A DNA stretch of 64,000 nucleotides from Akebia trifoliata (lineage: Eukaryota; Streptophyta; Magnoliopsida; Ranunculales; Lardizabalaceae), in contig CM030713.1 in NCBI GenBank assembly GCA_017979445.1, positions 25,031,163-25,095,162 on the forward strand, read 5' to 3'. A program made the translations under genes and the position numbers. Below, one piece after another: positions 10,960 to 24,729 of the stretch. The notes below the pieces were generated by a model. That model was not told the DNA's origin. It did no database searches and was given only the letters and a program-made list of their open reading frames with translations. Position 1 is the first letter of the stretch, and the number at the start of each line of letters is the position of its first letter.

Positions 10960-13240
10960 TTGTTAGTAGCTATCATTTAAGTTGTACTAAGTTCTCTATT
11001 GACACTAACTGTTCATAAAATCTCTCTTTAACAATCAAGTACTTGACTTTTATGTGTTTCACATCGTTCAAGTACTTTCTATTCTTAAAAAAGAATACAA
11101 TTGCAATGTTATCCCAATATATCTTTAGCGGCATGGCTATAGAGTCGACGATCTCAAATTCTAAGATAAGATTCCACAACCACAAAGCATGACTTGTGGC
11201 TTCAAAGCATGCCATGAACTCAGCCTCCATAGTGGATGAAGTAGTAATACTTTGCTTCACGTTTTTCCTTGAGATAGCTTTACCCATTAGTAAAAATACA
11301 AAACCTAAAGTAGACTTTCTAATATTAAAGTATCCAATAACATCTGAATTTGAGTATCCGATCACTTCTAAATGATCTAATCTCCTATAAGTAAGCATAT
11401 AGTCATTCATCCCTTGTAAATATCTTATATTCTTCATTGCAATTTTCCAGTAATCTATTCTTAGATTACTCTGATATCTACCTAACATTCTAACTGCAAA
11501 ACTGATATTCAGTCTGGTATAGGTCTAAGGCCCCGTTTGATACAGCTGCTAGAATCTGTTGTTAGATTCTACTGTCAGAAGTTACTATAAAAAACAATTG
11601 TAAAAAGTTGGAACACTGAAAAACTTGTTTGATAGAGCTTTGTAAAAGTGTTGTATCGTTTATTAGAATCTGGTAATTATTGTTTGATACAACTTTTGGA
11701 TTCTACTATATTAGGTTAAAATGACCAGAATACCCTTAAAGTTGATAATGCACCCAAAATGCATAAAAAATTATCAGAATACCCTTATAAATATATAATT
11801 ACATTAAATATATATAAATAATTTTATCCAAATCATCAAAAACATATAATTACATATATAATTACATTAAATATAAAGATTTTTTAATCCAAACTTCCAT
11901 TTAAGAAAGTTGTTTTCACATCAATTTAATGTAACTCCAAATCATAATAAATAACCAATGTCATAATGAAACTTAATAAGTCTTTCTTTTAAAATAAAAA
12001 AAAAAGTCTTAGTTTATTCGATACCTTCCTTTTGAGTAAATCCTTTGACTATCAGTTTGACATTAAATCATTTGACATTGTCTTTTGCAACATGCTTAGT
12101 CTTGAAGACTCATTTATAATTGACTTTCTTACTTTTAGAAGAATATTCAACGAAATCTTGAATACTATTCTGATTTATAGATTTTAACTCTTCTTTCATG
12201 GTATCCATTTACTTAGAAGAGTTATTATTTTTCATTAGATCTTTATTTATCCCATAATCTTAATCAGATTTTTCTAGATACACTATATAATCAATGAAAA
12301 TGATAGGTTTCTTACTCTAAGAGATCTTCTTAGAATTATCAATGTTGAATCTACAATCATGATTGTTGAATCTTGATGGAATGGTAAAATAACTTGTCCT
12401 AACTGTTGTCCATTCTCCTCAAGTTGTTAAGTAATCTGAGAATCAATAATTTCTTAAAGATTAAAAGGTGGTAGGATATTCACTTTTATTTATTTAAGAG
12501 TTATTTCATGTGGTTTTATACCCCCACTAATCTCACCATTTTTGAGGAAGCTAGCATATTTTGTTTCAATTATTCTCGTACAATGGTTAGGACAAGAGAA
12601 TTTGTATTTTTAAAAAAAATTTCATAACTAATGAAATATTCAAAAATAGTCTTGAGATTCAATTTCTTTTCTTGTGGATTGTAAGTCCTTGCTTCCGTTG
12701 GATAACCCCAAATATTTAAATGTCTTAAATTAAGTTTCTTACTAATCCATAACTCGAAAGGAGTTTTGGGAATTTTCTTACTAAAATGAGATTTATAAAT
12801 ATTTGGAGGATATCCGTAGACTAAGATTTCTCATGTATTAAGAAAACAAAATTATACTTAGAGAAATCATCTATAAAGGTGATGAAGTATCTTTCTTCAC
12901 TTAAAAATATAAAGTGTTAAAGGGTTTACAAATGTCAGTGTGTATGATCTCAAGATGTTTTTTACTTCTTGTAACTTCTTTCTTAGTATGTTTGATTTAC
13001 TTTCCTTTAATGCAATTCACACATACTGAGAAATCTGTGAAGTCAAAATTTTCTAAAATTTTATCCTTCGTCAATCTTTCTATCCTAGTCCTAGAAATTG
13101 TCCCAAGCGTTTATGCCACGAAATGGGAGAATTTCTATTCATCAAGTCATATTTTAAACCATTATTCGAACGCAAGATAACTAAAAACTAGGCATAATCA
13201 TAATTCCAAGTTAATTTTATATAAATCATCAAATAATATC
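10960..13240 (-). pseudogene. Degenerate Ty1/copia pol (integrase, RT, RNase H)
   Basis: Read on the minus strand, about 13170-12400 matches GAG-pre-integrase and integrase (WHKRLGQ, CIKGK, EIIHTDICKPF, IFGV). About 12240-11880 matches reverse transcriptase (GFTQKEGID, DLELH, DVKTTFLNG). 11488-10973 is RNase H (GYSNSDVIGY, STMEAEFMAC, YWDN, VKHIKVKY). Order and strand are those of copia. There are many stops and frameshifts, and an unrelated block separates RT from RNase H. The RT active-site region is missing. Long inactive. Confidence 0.85.
11522..11875. mobile_element. Insertion inside copia pol, hAT-like left end
   Basis: The copia homology breaks here. The block starts GGCCCCGTTTGATACAGC and repeats GTTTGATA and TAGATTCTAC motifs, a style common in non-autonomous hAT elements. 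The matching right end was not found, so limits are approximate. A similar phrase (ACCAGAATGCCCTTATAA) occurs near 53000. Confidence 0.35.
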
Positions 13241-14890
13241 TCAGATCCAACTAAAGTTGAGTATAAAAATAATTTTATTTTTCTACTTTCAAAGAAAATC
13301 GAATAACCTAAACTATATAATATAGATAAAAAAAATCAAATTCCTAAATATAATAGGAATATAAAAATGTTTTCCATATCCATCTGATGAATAGTCTCAA
13401 TACCAAGGGATAGATTCATACAATTAGCACTTGCACTCTAAAACGATTCCCCATGAAGATGAATTTTTCACTTTGTATTGACATATTTCTTGAAAAGAAT
13501 CCTTTTATCAAATTTGTAATAGGAGTTGTGACTCCTAAATATAATCCAAAACATATAAATCATAATTTTGAGACTAAAAGAAGTTTTACGAGAAAAAATC
13601 ATCAAAAAATGATAAAATTATCAAAATACCCCTAATGTTAGAATACCCCTAGAAATTACGTTATGCATAGGAAAATCTTTTGAACACATAAAATAATAAA
13701 CTAAAACCAAATAAACTATTTCGCAAAATGACAAAATTATCACTCATAGAGTCCATGATCATTTCACGTCAAAAATCCATAAATGATCCAAACCAATACT
13801 CACATTGAATTTCTTACAAAAATTTGATTTTGAAATATTTCAAAATATTAAAAAATGGCATCCCAACTCAAAGGTCATATTTAAGGGTAAAATGGTAATT
13901 TTTCAATCCTAAAATTTAAAAATCTATAATTAATAATTAAAATATTAATTAATGTAAAGTGAAATATTAATAAATCAAATTAAAATCATCAAATAGATAA
14001 ATTCAATTAATTAAGCCCATGGGCCAAGTTTCAAGTAGCAACCCATTTATTCAATTGTGGTTCACCTAATAATTCATAAAAAACCCTCCACTGGGAAGCC
14101 TCAAAGAATTCAAAATAATTTATAAATAACCTTCTATTGGGGGGTTCTCAAAATTTAAAAAAAAAAATCATTTTACATAAGTCAAAAAAATCAAAATTAA
14201 GAAAAAACTAATTGAAATCTTATATAAACCATTTAAAAGATTAGTTAGAGATTGACTCTATCTAAAAGAGACCTAATCTTATCTCTATAAAAAGGGAAGT
14301 CTATCACTTAACCTCGCAAGTCTTGAGAAATCTTAGAAATTAGAGGTAAAAAACTTTTTAAAACTTTTTCAAAACCTTAAATCTAGAGCCCCAAGTCAGT
14401 ACTTAACCCTCAAGCCCTAATTTTCAACCTAAAATACTCAAAATTCTTTAAAAAAATACCCTAAAAAGTCAGAAAAATATTTAAATTTAAAAGAAGAAAG
14501 TTTCAACTCAAAAATTCGAAACAAATATAGAAATAAAAACAAATCGAGAAGATTCACACGAGAAACACTCACCATTAGTTTTTTTAGGGAACTCGTTGTC
14601 ACAACCACTTAGGTAAAAATAGAGATAATTTTTTTCTTATCTTTATTCTAAATTTAGGCCACTTTTTATAATGTAGATCTTTGAGAAAAGTAGAAACTGA
14701 CTTTCGTAGGGCAGGATTGGTGCCTAACACCTACCAATCCCGTAACTTGATCCATGTACCCACAATCTCTTCGTCGTTTTGTGTTTCTTATATGTTTAGA
14801 GTTATCTTTGGTTCCTAGATCATAAAATTAGGTGGCAAATCCAAAAAAAAAAAAAAAATCAAATCCACACCTAAAGATCAAGGGGGTTTT
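13241..14890 (+). mobile_element. AT-rich LTR-like segment ahead of a primer-binding site
   Basis: A TATA-like CTCTATAAAAAGGG near 14286 and the block GGTGCCTAACACCTACC near 14730 precede a primer-binding-like site, as in Tat/Ogre-type LTRs. The left end of the LTR is not identified; 13241 is only where the copia homology stops. No coding region is supported. Confidence 0.4.
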
Positions 14891-14892
14891 CA

Positions 14893-14912
14893 GTGGCGAC
14901 TCCATTGGGGAC
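14893..14912 (+). other. Putative retrotransposon primer-binding site
   Basis: TGGCGACTCCATTGGGGACT follows CAG at the end of the LTR-like segment. Tat/Ogre gypsy elements carry a similar site, described as complementary to a tRNA-Arg 3' end. The match to a specific tRNA is from memory of the family and was not checked. Confidence 0.5.
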
Positions 14913-17902
14913 TGTTTGAGGATAAAACTTGAAAATCTCAAATATTAGTTAGTACATTGCAAAATTAACATAGTTTTTCTTTTATTTTATTTTTTATGCT
15001 TTTGACACGGTTTTGGATTAGTTGATTGATTTTATAGTTTTTAAGTATTTTCCTTTCGAAAGTTTTTTTATGGTCTAATAGAGGGTCGACTTTGATGACC
15101 CAAAATAATTTAAGATTTTCAAAAAAATAATGAAATGAGAATGATAGGATTTATGTGGAAAGGAGGACAAAAAAAAAAAAGTAAATAAATAAAATAAGGC
15201 TACAAGAGAGGATTTAATGTTGGGGAACTTACGTGGAACATTGGAATTCTGTAAGACTAAGAACATTAATGGCGGTAGCAAGGTGTTTAAACAACACAAA
15301 TCTGGGAGAGGCATTAAGGTTCTTAAATGGAAAATAAGCAATTGATATGGCAAGATGGCCTTTGATATCATCAAGTTCATGTGTGAGATGTAAAGGTGCA
15401 TGAGGATTGGTTTGCTAATACAATACATGAGGTTTAAATCTTGATAGCCATGATAATTACAAGCCTAATATGATATGGTCAAGGTTTTGTGTGGTTAAAA
15501 ATTGCAGCGGTGAAAGGGTTACGTGCAAGAGAATTTTAGTGTGCTACAGTAAGTTGGCTAAGTATTAGGAGGCAAAGGCTCGGTTAAAGTTGACTCGACA
15601 CTCAATGAATTACTTTTGACTCTTAGCAGTGATGTAAATGGGTTGGTTCATGCGTTGTAACTCCCAACCAGAAAGGGGACTGTAAGAGGGAGAGAGAAAG
15701 AGACAAGATAAAAGAGAGGGAGAGAGAGAGAGTGTGTGTGTGTGTGTGTGTGTGTGACTAATGTAATTGGTTCGAAACAGTGTTGCAGAAACAAACTTTG
15801 AACTGTGATTCACCAACTTAGTGATCGATGCCTTTACTTTTCTTCAAAATGGGCAATAGAACAACTAGTTGGAATCGAACAATATCCATCGAAACTCACA
15901 CCTTTGCACACTATATTTCAACAAGGGAGCTCAAGCATTTGTTGAAGATTCTGTATCGATGAGATCCCTTTCACCCCAATCGGGGGAGTTTCTTATGTGA
16001 CCACACCTGTTCACGAAGGAGACAATAATGTTGACAATGATTTTTAGTTGATCACCAAATCTTACTTCAACTGCAAAGAATACCAAAGGGCTACTCATGC
16101 TCTTTGAGACCTTTCAGGGAAGAAAGCTATGTTCGTGCAGTGTTACGTTCTTTATTTGATTTGGTTTTGATCTCAATATTCTTCAGTGTTTATGGGTCTT
16201 GGTTTTTATTTTAAATGCATTTGGTTTACACTTTTAACATGAGTTTTAAAATTTGATAACTTTTTAGGTAAAAAAATAAAATAAAATAAATATAAATTAA
16301 TTAATTAATAAATTAATAAATAAAATAAAAAGAGGTATTTGTTGTTTTTTATCGTGATTAAAGTTCTTGTGCCAATCTCGATGGTTGATATTGTTTTGTA
16401 CTATCATGATTGATTGATCATCGTTGTTCTCTTTTGCATTACCCTGACTGATTGCATATCTAATATGTCATGATCTTGATATATCTATCTTTGATGTGCA
16501 TGCCTTAATCTTGATCTTGATGTTTTTAATATTTATGCTTTATGATCATATTTTTCTAATATCTTTACTTTGATGATTTTATATGACCCATGAGTCTTTT
16601 CATTTATGAAAATGCCTCGGGCACATACCACCATATTTGCACACAACACAAGCACATCTAATTTATGATGCATCGCATGCTTGCATGTCCCTTATATCTA
16701 ACGTGGTACTAGTGTGTGGCCTGATCTCCTCATGAGATGTGACATCATTCATGAAAATCACAACTCCTGTATGTACCTCTACGGTATATAAAACTGGGGT
16801 ATCAGTACTGTTTGATCAAGTGACCTTGAAAGGTATAGATACATCCACACTAGAGCAACCTGAGCCTTTGTCCTATTGTAAGTCGCATAGTCACATGTTT
16901 TGAATGCCAACGTAGTACTAGTACGTGGTCGGTCTCCTTGTAAGATGTTAAACCATTTGTGAAAGCTACAACCCTAGTCTTGTACCTATATGGTATATCA
17001 AACCAAGTCACCACATATTGTCATTTACCTATATGGTATATTTTCTTCCTATTCTCTTTCTTCTTCCTTTTTCTCATTTTAATCTTTTTTATTTTCTATT
17101 ACTTTATTTTTTTTGTTGCAGCTTGTTGTGAGAACGATTAAAAGAGAGGTCATGAGAGAGATCAAGAGAGAGGGAATAATAGCGCTTGTTGCCGAGGGGA
17201 GGTATGGGAGGAGGAAGAAAAATGTGGTGAGAACAAGAATGGGTGAGGTTGCTATGATGAATTTTGTGAGGTGAGGTTGTTGTAATGGGTTTTGTAAGGT
17301 GGGGTTGTTGCGTAATGTGAAGGAGATGAGTAGAAGGATGAAGAGATTAAGAGGATGACAAAGAGAAGAAAAGATGAGAAGAAAGGGCTGGGTTGTGATG
17401 TTAAAAGATGGTTGTTGCTAGATTGAAAGAGAGGAAACAATGAGGGGCTCGTCTAGATCTGTTGGAGAAGGTGCTAGGTGAAAAAGGCAGTTCAGAAAGG
17501 TCTTCCTTTTTCTTCTTTTTTAGTTTTTTTCTTACTATCTAAAAGGAGAGTGTAAGAGATGTTTGGAACTGATTTGCGGTTGAAAAAGGCCTGGAGAATG
17601 GAGAGAATTTCTTTGTTGTCTTGAAAAGAGAGAGTAGTTGAGAGGTTCAAATAAAATCCGCTTATGACTTTCTTCCTTCCTTTTCTTATATAATTTTTAA
17701 ATTCCAAAACTCTTTTCCTCTTTTGATTTTTTTTTTCTTTTTCTCCAACCAAACCATCTTCTTTCATTTTATTTGTTTCCATTTCCATTCATGTGGGCGT
17801 GTGTATGGGAGGTATTTAAGGAGATGGGAAATGATCCCATGCATCTAGTTGATTTTGTGATGATTTCCTCTCTTTGTTGATTGGCCAAAAGTAAAAATTA
17901 CC
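14913..17902. other. Probable retroelement leader/internal debris, no gene
   Basis: No domain is recognised. A GA then GT dinucleotide tract lies at about 15718-15756. A diverged direct duplication with 209-bp spacing starts at about 16700 and 16910 (CGTAGTACTAG-type core, GTACCTATATGGTATA end). The short minus-strand frames here are low-complexity and unsupported. Confidence 0.4.
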
Positions 17903-20239
17903 TGGAGACACCTCATTTTTTGCTTAGGTCGAGCCTGAAAACACTCAAAACTTTTCTAGAAAGGGCTTGACCCAAGGTAGCTTTCCCAAGGGTTCGAAAA
18001 CCGTAATGTGCAAGAAACCAAGGTCTGAGGACCAATTATGATTTATTTTTTACCTGGCCAAGGGTGACTTATTGTTAGAAGGCTTTTAAGCCTGACCAAA
18101 GGTAACCCACGATTAGGTAAAATTTTTAGCTTGGCAATAGGTAACCCATGGCCAGAACAATTTTTAAACCTGACCAAAGGTAACCCACGGCCAATCATTG
18201 AATTTTTTTTTTGTCCAAGATTGACGCACGACCAGGTATAAAATTTACTCAGGCCGTGGGTCACCCATGGCCAATTATGTTGGGCAGTTTCTTTAACCCA
18301 TGTGCACTCAAAATTGGTTAGGGTTAATTACCCATTAACCCTCCATTTAATATTGATTTTCCTTAAGAAATCCTATCATTTTACTCTTTTACCCTCACTT
18401 CAATTACCCAAATAAATCTCGCATCTTTCTTTTTAATATTCATCAATTCCTTTAATAAAGACTTTAGTTTAGTTTAGTCCTTACTTGAGGCCAATTACTC
18501 CATTAACCTTGGTTTGTTGAGATTTATCAAGGGTTAATCTCCCTTCTATTCTTTTCTACTCTCTTCACAATTCAAAGAGCTTTCATGACATTCAAAGTAA
18601 TTTGACCAATTTTCAAAGCTTATGACTATTTTGTCCTCTCAAGAGAATTCTCTAGAATTTATGCCTAATGACCAACATATCCCTAATTTGTTTGAGATCA
18701 TTTCAATATAAATGACCAAAGAAGCTAAAAACCTATCATCTAATTACATGTCATTTAGTTTAGATCCTTCACAATTGACTGAAGGTTAAGGTCTTAGGAC
18801 CATTCTAACATTCATCAAGAATTCTCTAGAACTTTTAAATGTTTACCATCATACTCATTGATGATCAAGATTTGTGAGACTCAACTAAAAGATAAAGACC
18901 ATCAAGGCCAAAGTTAGAATGTGAAAATTATATTTTTCATGAAGGTTTTATTGAAAATATTGGGAATCCTAAATTTTAGGACAAGTTTACCCCTAAGGGT
19001 CTCCCAAAATCCTATAAATAGGACCCCCATCCAAGGTAAATAAGAAGACGAACTCTAAAGAAATTTTTTTTTGTCTCAATTACTTCCTAAAGTCTTCTGG
19101 CCTATCCAAACATTGTCTAAACCTAGTCTTAAACATCCAAGAAGCTCTAACCAAGAAGAAAGGAGGAAAAATAAGAAACCAAGGTGGGGAACGCTTAATT
19201 TTTAGAATTTCGCTTATGTAATCCCCTTCTAAACTCTTCATTCTATCTAATCCCCTCTTTACATTTAAGCAAATCTATTCATGTTTGGTTTACTTATAAT
19301 AATGTAGATATTTATTTTCTTTAGTGAAACTTGGAGGTAGAAAGTAAGACTTCCTTGAAGCAATCTCTTCCTATAAGCCCTCAATAAGCTCTCAAGAGCA
19401 TTAAAATAATTACTTTTATTTTTTTAGCAATCCTTAAATTTTTAGAGTAATTGTTCTTATTTTTCTTGCAATTTAAAATCTAAGAATATATGTTTTTCTA
19501 CTTTCTTTTATAACAGCTTAAAAGCTAGAGAGTAATCTTTCCTTGGAGGTAATCTTCTCTTTCTATGTCCATTACATGCATACACAACATGCATATATGT
19601 CACTTTTGTCTTCCTCAAAAATAACTATGGGGGTGTGAATCTTCTTAGATCTACATTTAACTTCTTAATTTCACAAAAACAGTCCCAAAGATGACACATA
19701 TCATGCATAAGGTCCCTAATCTTTTTATGGTGGTGTCTAACTCATGAACACATTTTAAAAGTTAAACTAATAAAAAGATATTCCCAAGTGAATACATAAT
19801 ATTCCAAAAAAGTTTTGGGATCAAGATGGTGAAATCCATGTAGATTTTCACTAAAACCCTAGGCCATAAAAAATTCCAACAAATACGTTTTCTGTTTCAG
19901 CTTGCCCATTAGTCCAAATTCTTAGTTTTCTAAAATTAAATTATAGTTATTTAATTTCTTAATTTTCTTTGTTTTTTTTTTTCAAAATTAAGTTAATATT
20001 TCAAAATCACACCTATGGTCAATATTGTAACCATCTTAGGATGGGTGGGACAAGGTGCCTAACACCTTCATTTTCCTTCATCTTTTGGATATGTAAGTCA
20101 CTATAAGTCAAAAAAATATAATTTTACAAAATAATTTTTATAGTGTCCATTTATACTTTGATTGAATGGTGGCGATTCTTAAACTCGTGCAGATGAGCTC
20201 AAAGCCTTTCCCAAAGGTTTCGAAGCTTGCATGTCTACA
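17903..20239 (+). mobile_element. LTR of the TGTAGACA family, about 2.3 kb
   Basis: It starts TGGAGACACCTC (diverged) and ends GCATGTCTACA. It holds a TATA box (CCTATAAATAGG, about 19013), GGTGCCTAACACCTTC near 20052 and GGTGGCGATTC near 20167, in the order seen in the other family members. The flanking 5-mers TTACC and CAACC agree at only 3 positions, so solo-LTR status is less certain. The left part (17930-18290) repeats an AGGTAACCCA(T/C)GGCC unit. Confidence 0.55.
17930..18290. repeat. Degenerate tandem repeat inside the LTR
   Basis: Four to five diverged units contain CTGACCAAAGGTAACCCACG or close variants, spaced roughly 55-60 bp. The unit lies wholly within the LTR. Confidence 0.55.
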
Positions 20240-21414
20240 CAACCAATTAAAACTTGATTAATTATTATTTTCATTGGTTGATAGTTTTTTTTAATTCTTT
20301 TATTGATTGGTGATTTATTAGATTGGTTCAGATTTTTGTCTTACCTCTTAGTTGATTTGATTAGTCAATCAATTTATAAATGATCCAATTAATTCAACAA
20401 ATGGTTCGATTGGCTTGATTCCAATTGAGGGATCAATTTGTTGATTTTAACTTGTTTTAATTCTCGATTGGTGATTGACTTATCAATTTTAAAATCGATC
20501 GAAGTTAGTAATTAGCTACTATTTATTTATTTATTTATAACTAAGATTGATATTTCAGATATAAAGATTTTATGCGATCAAGGATTGTCATTTCACGTGG
20601 CAGAAATCATCATTTTATGTGAATTTTGGTTTTCCTAAGTGTGATGTCTTTAAATTTTCTCGATATACATGAATATTGTTGAAAGTTCATTTTCAGTCGT
20701 GCTTTCTTAGGAATCGAAATCTAAGTAAAAATCGAACATCAATGGGTATTTTGATCATTTTTATGATTTTTCTTAGTCTTCCATTTTCATCAATTTTAGC
20801 CTCGTTAGATTTGAAATCACATTTTGAGCAAAACATTGGTATTTTTGAGATATTTTAGAGGCGTAGGACCCATGAAGGGTATTTTCGTCATTTTGTCAAT
20901 TTTTACAAATTTTGACGTGCGACTTCTTTGTGTCCTAATATAATTATTTATAAGTCTTTAGGTTACATTTTCCTAGTGTCGTGAGGTCTCTAAGTTATCG
21001 AAATGTATGGCGAACATAAGAGTGCGTACTTACTAAATCGAGTGTAAAGTATAATGATCCTAAGCGTGCGTAACTTCTATGTTAAGCATGCCAAGTAAAA
21101 GAAAGATCAAATAATGAGGACTAGGAAGAGATTGGAAAAAATAGATAAGATGTCTCTAGCAAACTTTTGACTTTTTGCACATTCTACGCTCATAATTAGG
21201 AATCCACAATAATTGGGTGACAAATTATCAAATCAGACAGATGCAAAAATGAGGTGTCACTACAAAAAAATTGCGAAATAGGAACAAATATTTAAAACGG
21301 CATTAAGCCGTTTCTATTGAAAAACGGCGTTAAACCGTTTTATCTTTTAAATCCGTTTTAATTGTAACTCTAAAATTCCAAATTCCAGTCCCTTCGTTTG
21401 GAACGAACTGAAAG

Positions 21415-21600
21415 GTCTCTCTCTCCCTCTCGATCTCATCTCTGTCGATCGACCTACCTCTCTCTCTCTGTCTCGATTTCTCGATTTCATCTCTCTTGAT
21501 CGACTTCTTTCTCTGTGTTTCTTTCGATCGATCCCTCAATCTCTCTCTGTTTCCCTCGGTCGATCTTATATCCCCCTTTATCTAATCGATCTCTCTCTCA
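21415..21600 (+). repeat. CT-rich leader of element A
   Basis: This pyrimidine-rich stretch (CTCTCTCT with GATCGA interruptions) begins about 155 bp inside the CACTA 5' end. Equivalent tracts occur at about the same distance in element B, in the internal end at 24411, and in element D. A role as transcription start or 5' UTR is inference. Confidence 0.6.
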
Positions 21601-23136
21601 AGAGTCCCTATTTTATTTGCTCGATCTTAAAGGAGGGATGTAGAGGTCTCATCAGATGCGATCTGACAATCTGAAGATGGTTTCGACCTGGTACGAGCCA
21701 ATGCGGAGAAGGATTCTGAAAAGGGTCTGGTTAGGGTTCCAAAAATCTCAAGGTGTCCTCGTGGGTGGAAATCACACCTCATTCAGGTTTTGTACTCGCT
21801 AATCTCCTTCTGATACCGAGGTAACCTGGTTTGATTGCATCTCTTCTTTTAAAAAATCTGATTTTCCTATGAAAATTCGTAATCTCTACGATCTACAGTT
21901 TAGATCGAGGTAACATTTGATCACTCTCCCCCAACAGATTGAAAGATCTGAAATTTATGAGATTTTGAGTAACATAAAAGAGGAATCATGGCTTTAAAAT
22001 TCTTAAAATCTTGAATTCTTCATGGATCCATAGCTAGATGTGTTCTCCTTCATGCTTTTCTCTTTTCATCGGCTATGGCGATCTTTCCTTTTCTGCAACT
22101 TTTATGTGAAATCGGGTCGAATGACCTTTTCATGGTGAATTCTGATAGATCTTATCTTCCCTTCGTCATAATTTCAATATCTTTCAGCTTCAGAGATTCA
22201 TTATTTGTTTGGGGACCTCAACTTAATTTCAGTTTCTTTCAAGCTGTGAACAATATTTCAATGCTAGAGTTGTTGGTTCTGATTCATATAGATATTGTGT
22301 CAAATGTTTAAAAAAAATATTAAGTAGAATTTTTAATTTGTTTAGCATAAGATATCATACTCCTCATTTATTAAAAGAAAATCAGTAAGAAATTGAGGGA
22401 ACACTGTATGTCCTTATCTAAAATTGAGTTTCTCGTTTGCAATAATTGGATAGTTTGAATAATTGATTGTAGTTCTGTTGGAGAATTAGAATCTCAAAAA
22501 TTTAGGTGTCTTTAGACGAACTTTTAATGCATGTCAACAACAAAATACAATTCTTCTATTTTCTTCTATTGTTTAAATCATCATTATCATTATTCATTTT
22601 CTACTTCAAGGATTAAATCAATGAGAACTTGTCCGAATGCATGAAGTGTATATATATAACCAGTAGGAATCTTATATTATATGGGTTAAAATATGAGATC
22701 ACAAGGTTTTCTGAAGTTATTATCTGATAGTTTATATATTTATCAAACAAAAAATCTGGTAATTTATATATGGAGATATATCTAAGATCAAAGGCTTTAT
22801 TTAAACCAGATGATGTGTAACTATTTGCTTATAAATTATCTTTAGTTAAAAATATGTCTGTTTCTTGTGAACTTAGTAGAATTTTTTTACAATTTTGGTG
22901 ATTTTTGCAGTATAGTTTTTCTTGCTTGTAATGACATAACATGTGATAAGTGGGAAATTTTGGATTACAAGAATGCTTGAAAGGGGAATTTGTCAGGGTT
23001 GGCTCTAACCCTAAGTTTGCTTAGTAGCTGGTTATCACTGGTAACCTCTTCTCTTTATTTCCTTTTTTTAACAAACTTTTTTTACAATAGTCGAATGGAA
23101 TTATCTATAGAGAGGCATTTCAAGAAAAAATATAAC

Positions 23137-23410
23137 AGGTTTTATGTCTTATAATTTTATTATGGTATCTATTCTTACTGTTTGTAACTAATGTTGAATC
23201 ATAACTCTTGTTACGAGGGTTGGAAAGTCTGATAGAAAACAAAATAGGTTTTATGTCTTATAATTTCATTATGGTATCTATTCTTACTGTTTGTAACTAA
23301 TGTTGAATCACAACTCTTGTTACGAGGGTTGGAAAGTCTGATAGAAAACAAAATAGGTTTTATGTCTTATAATTTCATTATGGTATCTATTCTTACTGTT
23401 TGTAACTAAT
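23137..23410. repeat. Tandem repeat, 109-bp period, 2.5 copies (in element A)
   Basis: Copies start AGGTTTTATGTCTTATAAT at 23137, 23246 and 23355, and the third is cut after GTTTGTAACTAAT. They are nearly identical, so the expansion is recent. Confidence 0.9.
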
Positions 23411-23510
23411 ACACCTGTCCCTATCGGTCAAGTAGTTCTTTTACCACTTGAAGCATGGTTACCTAATTAGTCTGTTTTACATTATGACATGATAAAACTT
23501 GCAGGAAATA

Positions 23511-23610
23511 CCTACATTTGCATTAATACATGTGGGTATTACATGCCAAGACAGGTATGACCTACATTTGCATTAATACATGTGGGTATTACATGCCAAG
23601 ACAGGTATGA
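23511..23610. repeat. Tandem duplication, 2 x 50 bp (in element A)
   Basis: Two adjacent, apparently identical copies begin CCTACATTTGCATTAATACA and end ACAGGTATGA. Confidence 0.9.
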
Positions 23611-24410
23611 TGTCAGATTTTAGCAATCCTGAAAAAGAGGGACATGGACTCGATGCTACTATAATAGATTAGAACAAAGTAATTTTTTTATACAATAATA
23701 GAGATAATAGTTGACTCTGTGATGGGATATCTTATGTATAGGTAATCAATATCTTGCAATAGGGAAAAAAGTAAAAGCAGAGTATTGCATTAGAGTCCAT
23801 GGAGTGTTAGAGACAACACTTGTCTAACATGGGCAGTTCACTTTCGTTTAAAAGAACCCATGCAACGTAGGCATGGATACTATTACTCTTTAGATTGATG
23901 CTGTTTCAAGATTCGACCATCTTGCCTGAAGTGAAATTACATGAATTGGGACAAGTTATAAGGTTATGTGTTGAACAAGAAAAAAATGTAGATTGTAAAC
24001 TTTCTTTCCTTGACTTTAATCTAAATGAGATCTTCTTAGTTATGTTCTACTGGAATGGAATCATGTAAGAGATATCGCTGCAAACATCTTGTGCGAATTT
24101 CAGTAGAAGAATGAGTATGGATGGGCACAACAATGAACAAAGTCAAACTTGAATACCACTTCAGTCACAAATCATCGCTTAGTAGCTTATAAATTTGGTA
24201 GATAATTTTTTTTTCTATTTCAATGTATCTAATGCGATTTATTATTGGTTGTTCACTTGATCTGACATCCTTATTACAACAAACAGAAAATGTTAATAGA
24301 TAATCCACTTATAATTTTCAAATCTTACTTGGTTCAAGAAATCAATTATATATACATGTTGGATATTATATTCATTTCTTCTGCTAAGATACCAATAATG
24401 GCTACAAATA

Positions 24411-24620
24411 CATTACAAAAAAATTGTAAAATTGGAACATAAGGGTAAAACGGTATTAAGCCGTTTTTATTAAAAAACGGTATTAAACCGTTTTATTTTT
24501 TAAAAACCGTTTTATCCGACCCATATCCGCTTATTTAGATGGAACGAAAGTCTGATCCATCTCTCTCAGCCGTTTTTCTCACTCGACTCTCTCTCGTCTC
24601 TCTCTCACTCTCTTGTCGAA
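24411..24620 (+). mobile_element. Second CACTA 5' terminus inside element A
   Basis: CATTACAAAAAAATTG starts a segment that repeats the architecture of the element A left end: TTGGAAC, palindromes AAACGGTATTAAGCCGTTT and AAACGGTATTAAACCG, then a CT-rich leader. The 3 bp before it (ATA) do not match the TGT after 26593. It is therefore an internal extra 5' end, from nesting or a terminal duplication. Confidence 0.7.
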
Positions 24621-24729
24621 TAATGTTATTATAGTGAATTATATCATCTGAGCAAATATACATCTGTTTTTGTATTTGATAGGAAGTGTGTTTACTCAAC
24701 AAAACAGATCAAGCTTGTGGAATTGCAGC

